DNA from: Peptococcaceae bacterium BRH_c4b
GTDB taxonomy: Bacteria > Bacillota > Desulfotomaculia > Desulfotomaculales > Desulfocucumaceae
DNA: 64,000 nucleotides
Assembly (NCBI GenBank): GCA_000961595.1
Contig: LADO01000045.1
Coordinates: forward strand, 1-64,000
Direction: 5' to 3'
The translations under genes were made by a program, and so were the position numbers. Positions within the stretch are counted from its first letter, which is position 1; each line of letters starts with the position of its first letter. Under the pieces are notes generated by a model. That model saw only the letters and a list, made by a program, of their open reading frames with translations. It did no database searches and had not been told where the DNA came from. Below are positions 54,069 to 62,395 of the stretch, piece by piece.

Positions 54069-55364
54069 CTACCGGCCAATTTTATCTTTTATTCTTATTT
54101 TAACGGCGTTGGCGTGAGCATCCAGTCCTTCAACCTCCGCCAATTTTATAATACTGCCTGCAGCCCGTTCCAAGGCGGGCCTGGTGTAGGAAATAACGCT
54201 GGTTTTTTTTATAAAAGCGTCAACCCCCAGGGGGGAATAAAAGCGTGCTGTTCCACTAGTGGGCAAAACATGGTTCGGCCCGGCCAGATAATCCCCCACC
54301 GGTTCAGGGGAATACTGCCCCAGAAAAACAGCCCCGGCTGCCCGTATCTTACCCAGCCACTGAAAAGGGTCCGCCAGCATCAGTTCCAGATGTTCCGGGG
54401 CGTACTCATTGGCCAACTCCACAGCCTCATCTATGTCCCCGGTGATAATTATCGCTCCGTAATCCTCCACCGACCGGGCGGCAGTCCCGCTTCTGCTAAG
54501 CCCGGCCAGTTGACGCTCCAACTCTACCGCCACTACTCCGGCAAGATGCTCATCCGGTGTAATTAATATACCCGCAGCCATTTCATCATGTTCGGCCTGG
54601 GAAAGCAAATCCGCTGCAATATATCCCGGGTCGGCGCCGGCATCAGCCACCACCAGAACCTCACTGGGGCCAGCCAGCATATCAATATCCACCGTGCCGT
54701 AAACCTGCTGTTTGGCCAGGGTTACGTATAGGTTGCCCGGACCGGTTATTTTATCCACCCGCCTGATGGTCTGCGTGCCGAAGGCCAGCGCGGCCACGGC
54801 CTGGGCTCCCCCGGCCCGGTATATTTCTGATACCCCTGCCTCGGCTGCGGCGACCAAAGTAAAGGGGTTAATACTGCCGTCCCTGCCCGGAGGGGTAACC
54901 ATCACAATTTCCGGCACTCCTGCCACCCTGGCGGGGATGGCGTTCATAAGCACGGAAGATGGATAGCTGGCCTTGCCTCCGGGAACGTAAATACCAACCC
55001 GGGCCAGAGGATGAACCAGTTGGCCCACTATAATACCGTCTTCCCCTGTTTCGAACCAGGAATTCACCACCTGCCGGCGGTGGAATTTTTCAATATTTTT
55101 GGCCGCCAAGCTCAGAGAGTTCAGAAACTCATCATCCACCTGCCTGTACGCTGCTTCTATTTCTTCCGCAGCCACCGGCAAACCGGCGGGTTTCAGCTCC
55201 ACCCGGTCGAATTCGGCGGCAAAGCGGCACAGCGCCTGATCACCTTCAGCTCTCACCGCCTTGATTATCCCGGCCACCCTGGCTGCTGCTTCCTCCCGGC
55301 CAACGGAGTGGCGGTTCATAATACCTTTCAAAGCGGGGTCTCCCGCCTTAAGAATACGAATCAA
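54069..55364 (-). CDS. hisD: Histidinol dehydrogenase
   Basis: A 431-residue zinc enzyme, last two steps of histidine synthesis. It has YVPGGKASYPSSVLMNAIPARVAGV, AGGAQAVAALAFGT, DMLAGPSEVLVVAD, LLSQAEHDEMAAG, EYAPEHLELM, GPNHVLPTSGTARF. Length and all signature blocks fit the family. First structural gene of the operon, with a promoter and a palindrome just upstream. No hisG or hisZ accompanies it. Confidence 0.95.
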   Translation of the reverse strand: MIRILKAGDPALKGIMNRHSVGREEAAARVAGIIKAVRAEGDQALCRFAAEFDRVELKPAGLPVAAEEIEAAYRQVDDEFLNSLSLAAKNIEKFHRRQVVNSWFETGEDGIIVGQLVHPLARVGIYVPGGKASYPSSVLMNAIPARVAGVPEIVMVTPPGRDGSINPFTLVAAAEAGVSEIYRAGGAQAVAALAFGTQTIRRVDKITGPGNLYVTLAKQQVYGTVDIDMLAGPSEVLVVADAGADPGYIAADLLSQAEHDEMAAGILITPDEHLAGVVAVELERQLAGLSRSGTAARSVEDYGAIIITGDIDEAVELANEYAPEHLELMLADPFQWLGKIRAAGAVFLGQYSPEPVGDYLAGPNHVLPTSGTARFYSPLGVDAFIKKTSVISYTRPALERAAGSIIKLAEVEGLDAHANAVKIRIKDKIGR

Positions 55365-55383
55365 ACTAAGACCCTCCCCGGCA

Positions 55384-55399
55384 CTTTAATTAGTTAAAG
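55384..55399 (-). promoter_or_regulatory. Palindrome near the his transcription start, candidate operator
   Basis: CTTTAA and TTAAAG are inverted around TTAG. The site falls about ten to twenty-five bases downstream of the expected start point and about 20 bases before the hisD ATG. The adjacent TrpR-like yerC gene is the obvious candidate regulator. There is no direct proof. Confidence 0.45.
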
Positions 55400-55414
55400 C
55401 ACTACAATAATAAT

Positions 55415-55443
55415 ATGATAAAGATAAACGGGTGTGAAGTCAA
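55415..55443 (-). promoter_or_regulatory. Sigma-A promoter of the his operon
   Basis: On the minus strand TTGACT (55443-55438) and TATCAT (55420-55415) are 17 bases apart. An overlapping TTGACA starts seven bases further upstream. Confidence 0.65.
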
Positions 55444-55505
55444 TTGTCAAATAAAAAAAATAGAACATTTCTACCCGGTTAAAGTTGCCGCAACAGAAAT
55501 GTCTA

Positions 55506-55802
55506 CTATTTACTTGCCAGTCTATGCAGAACAAGCTTGTACCCGTCCGCGCCATAATTCAAACAGCGTTTTACCCGGCTGATGGTGGCCGTACTGGCCC
55601 CGGTCTGGCTTGTGATTTCCCCGTAGGTACGGTTTTCCTGGAGCATTTTGGCGACCTCCAGCCTCTGGGCCATTGATTTTAACTCCGCCACTGTGCATAT
55701 ATCTTCAAAGAATTGATAGCATTCATCTATATTTTCCAATGCCAGAACGGCTTTAAAAAGCTGATCCATAGATTCGTCTCTTAATTTATCCGTATAGGCC
55801 AT
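55506..55802 (-). CDS. yerC: YerC/HisR-type TrpR-family DNA-binding protein
   Basis: A 98-residue TrpR/YerC family regulator: SMDQLFKAVLALENIDECYQFFEDICTVAELKSMAQRLEVAKML, then the helix-turn-helix YGEITSQTGASTATISRVKRCLNYG. Proteins of this group are predicted repressors of histidine genes in Firmicutes, and this one lies just upstream of hisD. ATG at 55802 is preferred for GGGGG at eight bases. A possible promoter TTGCAT-16-TAAAAT lies about 100 bases upstream. Confidence 0.88.
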   Translation of the reverse strand: MAYTDKLRDESMDQLFKAVLALENIDECYQFFEDICTVAELKSMAQRLEVAKMLQENRTYGEITSQTGASTATISRVKRCLNYGADGYKLVLHRLASK

Positions 55803-55912
55803 AGAAATCCCCCTGGTTTTTATTATGCCCGGTAAACCTTTGCATAAATGTTTCCTGTTGATTTCGACGTCTGACACCATTTCCCTTCATTTTACCCAAC
55901 AACCGGTTAAAT

Positions 55913-55955
55913 GCAATAAAAAACAACGGGGCAATATAAAGCAGCCCCGTTGTTA
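55913..55955 (-). terminator. Terminator of the purine operon
   Basis: AACAACGGGGC (55922-55932) pairs with GCCCCGTTGTT (55944-55954), followed on the minus strand by TTTTTTATTGC. It lies about 17 bases after the purD stop. Confidence 0.9.
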
Positions 55956-55970
55956 AAAGGTAAGTGTGAT

Positions 55971-57239
55971 TTAAAGTTTTCTTAGCGCCTTTTGGCCGAT
56001 ATCTTTACGGTAGCTCATGCCCTCAAAGCTTATATTCCTTACCCCGGCATAAGCCTGATTAATGGCCGAGGGTATGTCGTCCCCCAGGGCGGTAACACCC
56101 AGCACCCTGCCGCCGGAGGTTACCACAGTACCGTCCCGGAGCGCCGTACCGGCGTGAAAAACCATTACACCCGCAGTCTCCTGCCCGAGGCCGGAGATAA
56201 CATCTCCCTTCCGGTAGCTGCCGGGATACCCGCCGGAGGCCAGCACCACACATACTGCGGCACCCTTTTTCCATTTAATTTCGATATCGGCCAGGCGTCT
56301 GTCAATAATGGCTTCCATTATTTCAACCAGATCGGTTTCCAGCAACATCAATACCGGTTGCGCCTCGGGGTCTCCGAACCTGGCGTTATATTCCAAAACC
56401 TTCGGACCATCGGCGGTCACCATCAGCCCGGCGTAAAGCACACCGCGGTAGGACCTGCCTTCGGAGGCCATACCCTTTACCGTGGGCGCCAGTATTTTTT
56501 CCAGGGCAAAATTATATAATTCCGGGGTGCAGACCGGGGCTGGAGCGTAAGCACCCATCCCTCCGGTATTGGGGCCCCTGTCGCCATCGTAGATCTGTTT
56601 GTGATCCTGGGCCGGCAGCATGGGAATCACCGTTTCCCCGTCCGTAAAGGCCAGTATGCTGACCTCCTCGCCTACCAGACACTCCTCTATAACAACCATA
56701 TCACCGGCACTCCCAAAGGCCCGTTGGGACATGATTAGCCTGACCGCGTCAACAGCCTCTTGCTCAGTTGCGGCCACTATAACTCCCTTGCCCGCGGCTA
56801 GCCCGTCAGCCTTAACAACGCAGGGTGCGCCAAGCTGCCTGATATATTCCTCCGCTGCGGGTGCAGTATCAAAGGCAGCGTAACGTGCGGTGGGAATACC
56901 ATATTTGGCCATGATATCCTTGGCCAGCACTTTACTTCCCTCAATGGCCGCAGCCCGGGCAGAGGGCCCGAATACCCTGAGGCCGGCTTTTTCAAAGGCG
57001 TCCACAAGTCCCAGAGTTAGAGGAGCTTCAGGGCCAACTACGGTTAAATCTATCTTCTCTTGAAGGGCAAAGGCCAGTAGTCCATCAACATCTTCCCCGG
57101 ATATGTCCACACATTTAGCCAGCCCCGTTATGCCCGCATTTCCGGGAACGCAGAATATCTCGGCCACCCGGGGGCTCTGGCTTATTTTCCAAACCAGGGC
57201 ATGTTCACGCCCGCCGCCGCCTATAACCAGTACCTTCAA
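55971..57239 (-). CDS. purD: Phosphoribosylamine-glycine ligase (GAR synthetase)
   Basis: A 422-residue ATP-grasp enzyme, second step of purine synthesis. It begins MKVLVIGGGGREHALVWK from the TTG at 57239. PTARYAAFDTAPAAEEYIRQ, CVVKADGLAAGKGVIVA, NTGGMGAYAPAP and RFGDPEAQPVLML follow. The frame is open upstream to 57251, but the TTG gives the standard N-terminus with AGGTGG nine bases ahead. Last gene of the operon. Confidence 0.95.
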   Translation of the reverse strand: MKVLVIGGGGREHALVWKISQSPRVAEIFCVPGNAGITGLAKCVDISGEDVDGLLAFALQEKIDLTVVGPEAPLTLGLVDAFEKAGLRVFGPSARAAAIEGSKVLAKDIMAKYGIPTARYAAFDTAPAAEEYIRQLGAPCVVKADGLAAGKGVIVAATEQEAVDAVRLIMSQRAFGSAGDMVVIEECLVGEEVSILAFTDGETVIPMLPAQDHKQIYDGDRGPNTGGMGAYAPAPVCTPELYNFALEKILAPTVKGMASEGRSYRGVLYAGLMVTADGPKVLEYNARFGDPEAQPVLMLLETDLVEIMEAIIDRRLADIEIKWKKGAAVCVVLASGGYPGSYRKGDVISGLGQETAGVMVFHAGTALRDGTVVTSGGRVLGVTALGDDIPSAINQAYAGVRNISFEGMSYRKDIGQKALRKL

Positions 57240-57265
57240 CCCCCGCACCACCTTTCACTATGTTC

Positions 57266-58801
57266 TCAGTGCCTGAAATGACGCATGCCGGTAAACACCA
57301 TGACCATGCCGTGCTCATCTGCAGCCTTTATGGATTCATCATCCCGCATGGAGCCGCCGGGCTCGATTACCGCGGCAATGCCGCAGCGGGCCGCCTCATC
57401 CAGGGTATCCCTGAAGGGGAAGAAGGCATCGGAGGCAAGCACCGCTCCCCGGGCTTTTTCCCCGGCCTGTTCCAGCGCAATGCGGGCGGACCCCACCCTG
57501 TTCATCTGCCCGGCGCCTACCCCGATCAGTTGTTTGTCCCTGGTAATGACGATGGCATTAGATTTGACGTGCTTAACAATGGTCATGGCAAAGGCCATTT
57601 CCTCCAGCTGTCCGGAGGTAGGGGCTTTGGACGTGACAGTCTTTAATTTGTCTTTATGGTATAGCTCCCGGTCGGCGTCCTGCACCAGCAGTCCTCCGTT
57701 GACCTTCCTCACATCCGTGCCGTCGTTGGACTGCACGGACAAATCCCCGGTCCTGAGCACTCTTAATCCTTCCCGGCCTTTCAGCACTTCCAGCGCTTCC
57801 GGCTGGTAATCCGGAGCGATTACCGCCTCCAGGAAAATTTCCGCCATACTCCGGGCCGCCTCAGCAGTTACCTCCCGGTTAAAGGCCACTATACCGCCAA
57901 AGGCGGACACCGGATCCCCCTCAAAGGCCAGCCGGTAGGCGGTGGCCACATCACCGGCCACGGCAGCACCGCAGGGATTGTTATGCTTAATAATTACCGC
58001 CGCAGGGCCGCCAAACTCCCGCACAAGCTCTAAAGCGGCATTAATGTCCAGTATATTGTTGTAGGAAAGTTCCTTGCCGGATAATTGCTCGGAGCGCCCC
58101 ACACAGGGTCCGGTAACCGCTGGATCACGGTAAAACGCAGCCCGCTGGTGAGGGTTTTCCCCATACCTCAACTGCTGAACCCGATCATACGGCTTTAGCA
58201 TTACAGCGGGGAAATCGCCGCTTCCTGTCACACCGCTTAAATAGGAACTAATGGCCGCATCATAGGCAGCAGTATGGGAAAAGGCCTCCAGGGCCAGGGA
58301 TAGTCGAAACTCAGTGGTAAGCGGGCCGCTTTCCAGAGCCTGAAGTATCTCCTGATAGCGCCCCGGATTCACCACCACCACCACATCCCGGTGATTCTTA
58401 GCGGCGGCCCGGACCATGGCCGGCCCCCCTATGTCAATGTTTTCTATGGCCTCCTCAAGGGTCACACCAGGTTTAGCCACCGTCTCCCTGAAAGGATACA
58501 GATTCACCGCCACCAGATCAATGGGGGTAATACCGTGCTCTTTCAACTGGGACAAGTGATCATCCGTGCGGCGGGCCAGAATTCCCCCGTGCACCCGTGG
58601 ATGCAGTGTCTTCACCCTGCCGTCCAGTATCTCCGGAAATTCCGTAACCTTTGTTATGTATGTAACGGGAACGCCGGCCTCTTTCAAGGTTTTGGCGGTG
58701 CCGCCAGTGGAAACAATCTCCGCCCCCAGCTTAACAAGCCCCCGGGCAAATTCCACCAGCCCGGCTTTGTTGGAAACGCTGATTAATGCGCGTTTAATCA
58801 T
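57266..58801 (-). CDS. purH: Bifunctional AICAR transformylase / IMP cyclohydrolase
   Basis: A 511-residue enzyme, last two steps to IMP. The N-terminal MGS-like cyclohydrolase domain ([35 protein letters not shown]) is followed by the transformylase with [25 protein letters not shown] and [33 protein letters not shown]. Fourteen bases separate it from purD. Confidence 0.96.
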   Translation of the reverse strand: MIKRALISVSNKAGLVEFARGLVKLGAEIVSTGGTAKTLKEAGVPVTYITKVTEFPEILDGRVKTLHPRVHGGILARRTDDHLSQLKEHGITPIDLVAVNLYPFRETVAKPGVTLEEAIENIDIGGPAMVRAAAKNHRDVVVVVNPGRYQEILQALESGPLTTEFRLSLALEAFSHTAAYDAAISSYLSGVTGSGDFPAVMLKPYDRVQQLRYGENPHQRAAFYRDPAVTGPCVGRSEQLSGKELSYNNILDINAALELVREFGGPAAVIIKHNNPCGAAVAGDVATAYRLAFEGDPVSAFGGIVAFNREVTAEAARSMAEIFLEAVIAPDYQPEALEVLKGREGLRVLRTGDLSVQSNDGTDVRKVNGGLLVQDADRELYHKDKLKTVTSKAPTSGQLEEMAFAMTIVKHVKSNAIVITRDKQLIGVGAGQMNRVGSARIALEQAGEKARGAVLASDAFFPFRDTLDEAARCGIAAVIEPGGSMRDDESIKAADEHGMVMVFTGMRHFRH

Positions 58802-58817
58802 ACACTATCCCCCTGTA

Positions 58818-59432
58818 CTAGTTTTGTATTATCATAACCTTTCTGCCCACCACTTCAAGTCGTCCCCGGGCAAAAAGATTTACCGCCTCCGGATAGATTA
58901 TATGTTCCTGTTCAAGAATCCTGGCTGCCAAATCGTCCCCGGTGTCTTCCGGCAACACAGGCACCACCGCCTGCAAAATAATCGGGCCGGTATCCATACC
59001 ATCATCCACAAAGTGCACGGTGCAGCCGCTATACCTCACTCCGTACTCCCAGGCCTGCTGCTGACCGTGCAACCCGGGAAAGGCCGGCAGCAAAGCCGGG
59101 TGAATATTCATCATTTTGTTGGGATAAACCTTTAGCAACACCCGCCCCACCAGCCTCATGTAACCGGCCAGGCAGACCAATTCCACCCCGTACTTCTGAA
59201 GCACGGCAACAACCTGTTCCTCGTACGCTTCCCGGGAGGGAAAACCGGCAGGCTCGACCACCACCGCCGTTATACCGGCGGAGCGTGCCCGCTCCAGGGC
59301 ATAGGCATCACCCTGATCGCTGATAACCACCACCACTTCAGCAGGTATCTTACCCTCCCGGGAGGCATCCATTATGGCCTGCAGGTTGGACCCCCTGCCC
59401 GAGGCCAGCACCCCTACCTTCAACAGCGACAT
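58818..59432 (-). CDS. purN: GAR transformylase (folate-dependent)
   Basis: A 204-residue formyltransferase: VGVLASGRGSNLQAIMDA, VCLAGYMRLVGRVLL, the catalytic MNIHPALLPAFPGLHGQQQAWEYG and HFVDDGMDTGPIILQ. ATG at 59432 follows AAAGGAGG. A small R2 hairpin lies in the gap to purM (59450-59474). Confidence 0.95.
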   Translation of the reverse strand: MSLLKVGVLASGRGSNLQAIMDASREGKIPAEVVVVISDQGDAYALERARSAGITAVVVEPAGFPSREAYEEQVVAVLQKYGVELVCLAGYMRLVGRVLLKVYPNKMMNIHPALLPAFPGLHGQQQAWEYGVRYSGCTVHFVDDGMDTGPIILQAVVPVLPEDTGDDLAARILEQEHIIYPEAVNLFARGRLEVVGRKVMIIQN

Positions 59433-59449
59433 AAAAAACAACCTCCTTT

Positions 59450-59474
59450 GAGTCAGGGGACGGTTCTCTGACTC
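59450..59474. repeat. R2 unit between purM and purN
   Basis: GAGTCAG and CTGACTC are inverted around GGGACGGTTCT. Same type as the larger hairpin at 60827-60867. Confidence 0.75.
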
Positions 59475-59521
59475 ATTCAACCCCCATACCAGATCATTTA
59501 GCGGCAATGCAGAAAAAAAGT

Positions 59522-60571
59522 TTAACGCACATACTGCACAGTCCCGTCCCCGGGAACCACCTCGCCGATCCGGCAGGCCATTTCGCCTTTTTCCTTTAAA
59601 TTTTGCAAAATGTTCCCGGCCTGCTCCCCGGGCACAGCCAGCACAAAACCTATGCCCATGTTAAAGGTACGGTACATTTCCATTTCGTCTACATCACCGA
59701 TTTGCCTTATAAGCTCAAATATTTTATGCACAGGCCAGCTACCTCTATTTATGGTTACCGACAAGCCGGGAGGAAGCATTCTGGGCACGTTTTCGGTCAG
59801 TCCCCCGCCGGTGATATGGGCCATGCCCCTTATATTAAACTCTTTTAACAGAGGCAGTATCTGGCGCACGTAGATCCTCGTGGGCTCCAGCATTGCTCCG
59901 CCCACGGAGCGCCCCAGCTCCGGGTGAATATATTCTACATCGTAGCCCGCCACTTCTAACAGAGCCTTGCGGGCAAGGGAAAAACCGTTGCTGTGCAGTC
60001 CGGAAGAAGGCAGTCCGATCAACGCGTCTCCCGGCTGTATCCGGGAGCCGTCGATAATCCTGGAACGGTCTGCCACTCCCACCACAAAACCGGCGATGTC
60101 ATACTCATCATCTCCGTAAAACCCCGGCATCTCGGCGGTTTCACCGCCAATCAGGGCGCAGCCGGCCTGACGGCAGCCCTCGGCCACCCCGGCAACGATA
60201 GCGGCCACCTTTTCCGGCAGCAGCTTGCCCACCGCCAGGTAATCCAGGAAAAAAAGCGGCTCCGCACCCTGCACCAGAATATCGTTGGCGCACATGGCCA
60301 CGGCGTCGATGCCCACCGTGTCGTGCTTATCCAGCATCATGGCCACCCGCAGCTTGGTTCCCACCCCGTCTGTGCCGGAAACCAGCACCGGTTCCCGGTA
60401 ACGGGAAGCATCCAGTGCGAACAGCCCCCCGAAGCCCCCTATATCCGTTAAAACTTCCGGCCGGAAGGTGCTGCGCACGGATTCTTTCATTAGCGCCACC
60501 GCCCTGTTACCGGCGTCTATATCCACCCCAGCGGAGGCATAGGTCAGTTTCTTCGTCTCCTCGGACACCAC
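59522..60571 (-). CDS. purM: AIR synthetase
   Basis: A 349-residue Pur[96 protein letters not shown]. Makes aminoimidazole ribotide from FGAM. The GTG start follows AAAGGGG. Note that the enzyme making FGAM (PurSQL) is not encoded in this operon. Confidence 0.96.
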   Translation of the reverse strand: MVSEETKKLTYASAGVDIDAGNRAVALMKESVRSTFRPEVLTDIGGFGGLFALDASRYREPVLVSGTDGVGTKLRVAMMLDKHDTVGIDAVAMCANDILVQGAEPLFFLDYLAVGKLLPEKVAAIVAGVAEGCRQAGCALIGGETAEMPGFYGDDEYDIAGFVVGVADRSRIIDGSRIQPGDALIGLPSSGLHSNGFSLARKALLEVAGYDVEYIHPELGRSVGGAMLEPTRIYVRQILPLLKEFNIRGMAHITGGGLTENVPRMLPPGLSVTINRGSWPVHKIFELIRQIGDVDEMEMYRTFNMGIGFVLAVPGEQAGNILQNLKEKGEMACRIGEVVPGDGTVQYVR

Positions 60572-60604
60572 ATAAACCCCTTTTAGATAAAGTTATAATA
60601 TTGG

Positions 60605-60790
60605 TTACTATTCAGGTAGTCAGAATTCTGAATGCCTCGAGAATATGCTTCCAGCAATTTACTAACCTCTTGCAAAAGAAATTTTGTTTCGTAAATATCA
60701 CCGTATCCAAGATCCTTCGTACTATTCAGGTATTCCTGACTCCTGTTATTTTCGCCGGTTCTTTCATGCTGACTCCTGACTCCTGAGTAG
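60605..60790 (-). repeat. R4 element with internal cargo
   Basis: The outer ends are ACTACTCAGGAGTCAGGAGT (near 60790, minus strand) and GAATAGT at 60607. A second R4-like end (TACTATTCAGGTATTCCTGA, near 60718) lies inside. Between the internal end and 60616 sits the four-helix-bundle remnant. GAACCGGCGAAAATAACAGG matches the copy at 40991. Confidence 0.75.
60616..60720 (-). pseudogene. Remnant of a four-helix-bundle (S23/IVP-like) protein
   Basis: The minus strand encodes TKDLGYGDIYETKFLLQEV followed by SKLLEAYSRGIQNSD, which resembles the C-terminal helix pair of four-helix-bundle proteins of the S23 intervening-sequence family (the LGY(I)..E...LL.E...L(L)...RG pattern). The N-terminal half is missing and the fragment has no start of its own. 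It lies between R4 ends. The family assignment is from recalled pattern and needs a profile search. Confidence 0.5.
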
Positions 60791-60826
60791 TTATGATTTC
60801 CGAACAAAATTCACTATCCCAGGAGG

Positions 60827-60867
60827 GCTGGAGTGAGTCAGAGAACCGTCCCCTGACTCACTCCAGC
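60827..60867. repeat. R2 hairpin overlapping the end of purF
   Basis: GCTGGAGTGAGTCAG and CTGACTCACTCCAGC pair perfectly over 15 bases around AGAACCGTCCC. The purF stop TGA (60858-60860) and its last two codons lie in the right arm. Confidence 0.9.
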
Positions 60868-62294
60868 ACGTATTTTCCAGAATCCCTGGCGCTGCATACG
60901 TCCACCGGGTATTTTCCATCGAAGCAGGCACTGCAAAAATTGCCCCGGTAATCACCGAAAATATTCAGCAGGCCCTCCAGGCTCAGATAATGAAGACCGT
61001 CAGCCCCGATGAGCTCTCTGATTTCCCCTGTGGTTTTGTTAGCGGCCAGCAACTCCTTTTCATTTGAAGTGTCTATGCCGTAATAGCAAGAATGGGCTAC
61101 CGGCGGCGAACTGAGGCAGAAATGAATCTCCTTAACGCCACAGTCCCGGAGCATGGATACAATTCTACTGCTGGTGGTACCCCGCACTAAAGAGTCGTCA
61201 ACCATGACCACCCGTTTTCCTTCCAGTATATCCCGGACAGGATTAAGTTTAAGGCGCACAGCCAAATCCCGCATATCCTGGGAGGGCTGTATGAAAGTCC
61301 GGCCGATATAGCGGTTTTTCATCAGTCCCTCTTCAAAAGGAATGCCCGATTCCTCCGCAAAACCTCTGGCTGCGGCGGTTCCCGAATCCGGTACCGGAAT
61401 CACCAGGTCGGCTTCCACGGGATATTCCCTGGCCAACTGGCGGCCCATTTCCCGACGTACACTGGTAACGTTAAATCCGTCCATGACACTGTCCGGCCTG
61501 GCAATATAAATATACTCAAATATGCAATGGGCCCTGTGCCTGGGTGAAAGCACCCGCAGGGACTTGAGTCCATCCTGGTCTATGATTACAATCTCACCGG
61601 GTTCGACATCCCTTATTTTCTTCGCCCCCACGGTATCCAGGGCGCAGGATTCCGATGCCACCACATACCCGCCGCCGTAAGTTCCCAGGCAGAGTGGCCT
61701 GAAGCCGTAAGGATCCCGTACCGCCATCAGTCTGTCCTCGGTAATAATCACCAGGGAATACGCTCCCTTGATATCAATCATGCATTTAGCCAGGGAATCT
61801 TCCAGCGCATTCTGGCTGTACCTGGCAATAAGATTGACAATTACCTCACTGTCGGTGGTTGATTGAAAAACTGAGCCCGTGGCGGCAAGCTGGGAGCGTA
61901 GCTCCGCAACATTGGTAATGTTTCCGTTATGGGCCAGACCCAGGGCGCCCTGGGCATACCTGAACACCAGCGGCTGGGCATTCAGCGGCTGGCTGGAACC
62001 TGTGGTGGAATAACGCACATGTCCTATGGCTATATGACCTTTTAAACGGGATATTTTTTCGCTGTTAAATACCTCCGGCACAAGCCCCATACCCTTGTGC
62101 AAATTGACCCCGCTGCCGTCCGCCACCGCGATGCCGGCGCTTTCCTGACCACGATGCTGCAAGGCGTAAAGACCGTAATAAGTAAGGCGGGCCACATCAA
62201 GGCCGGGGCCGTAAATCCCGAAGATGCCGCACTCCTCCCTCGGCTTATCCCCATCCGGGACTTCGCAGAAGCCGTTCTTATATCCCTCCGCCAT
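60858..62294 (-). CDS. purF: Amidophosphoribosyltransferase
   Basis: A 478-residue PurF, first committed step of purine synthesis. A short pro-sequence precedes the nucleophile Cys22 (REECGIFGIYG). RYSTTGSSQPLNAQPLVF, HNGNITNV, the PRPP loop VVMVDDSLVRGTTSSRIVSMLR and a C-terminal FCSACFDGKYPV cluster ligand set follow, as in the 4Fe-4S Bacillus type. ATG follows GGGGGAGAGG. The last residues (LE) and the stop lie in an R2 hairpin. The 101 bases to the divergent purC upstream contain nothing else. Confidence 0.96.
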   Translation of the reverse strand: MAEGYKNGFCEVPDGDKPREECGIFGIYGPGLDVARLTYYGLYALQHRGQESAGIAVADGSGVNLHKGMGLVPEVFNSEKISRLKGHIAIGHVRYSTTGSSQPLNAQPLVFRYAQGALGLAHNGNITNVAELRSQLAATGSVFQSTTDSEVIVNLIARYSQNALEDSLAKCMIDIKGAYSLVIITEDRLMAVRDPYGFRPLCLGTYGGGYVVASESCALDTVGAKKIRDVEPGEIVIIDQDGLKSLRVLSPRHRAHCIFEYIYIARPDSVMDGFNVTSVRREMGRQLAREYPVEADLVIPVPDSGTAAARGFAEESGIPFEEGLMKNRYIGRTFIQPSQDMRDLAVRLKLNPVRDILEGKRVVMVDDSLVRGTTSSRIVSMLRDCGVKEIHFCLSSPPVAHSCYYGIDTSNEKELLAANKTTGEIRELIGADGLHYLSLEGLLNIFGDYRGNFCSACFDGKYPVDVCSARDSGKYVLE

Positions 62295-62395
62295 TTTTAC
62301 CTCTCCCCCACCGCAATTTTCATCTTAACAGCTCTATAAAATTCATCTCTTTTTGATTAGCCAAACCATCGTTTAATCCAAAAATTTTAACTAGC

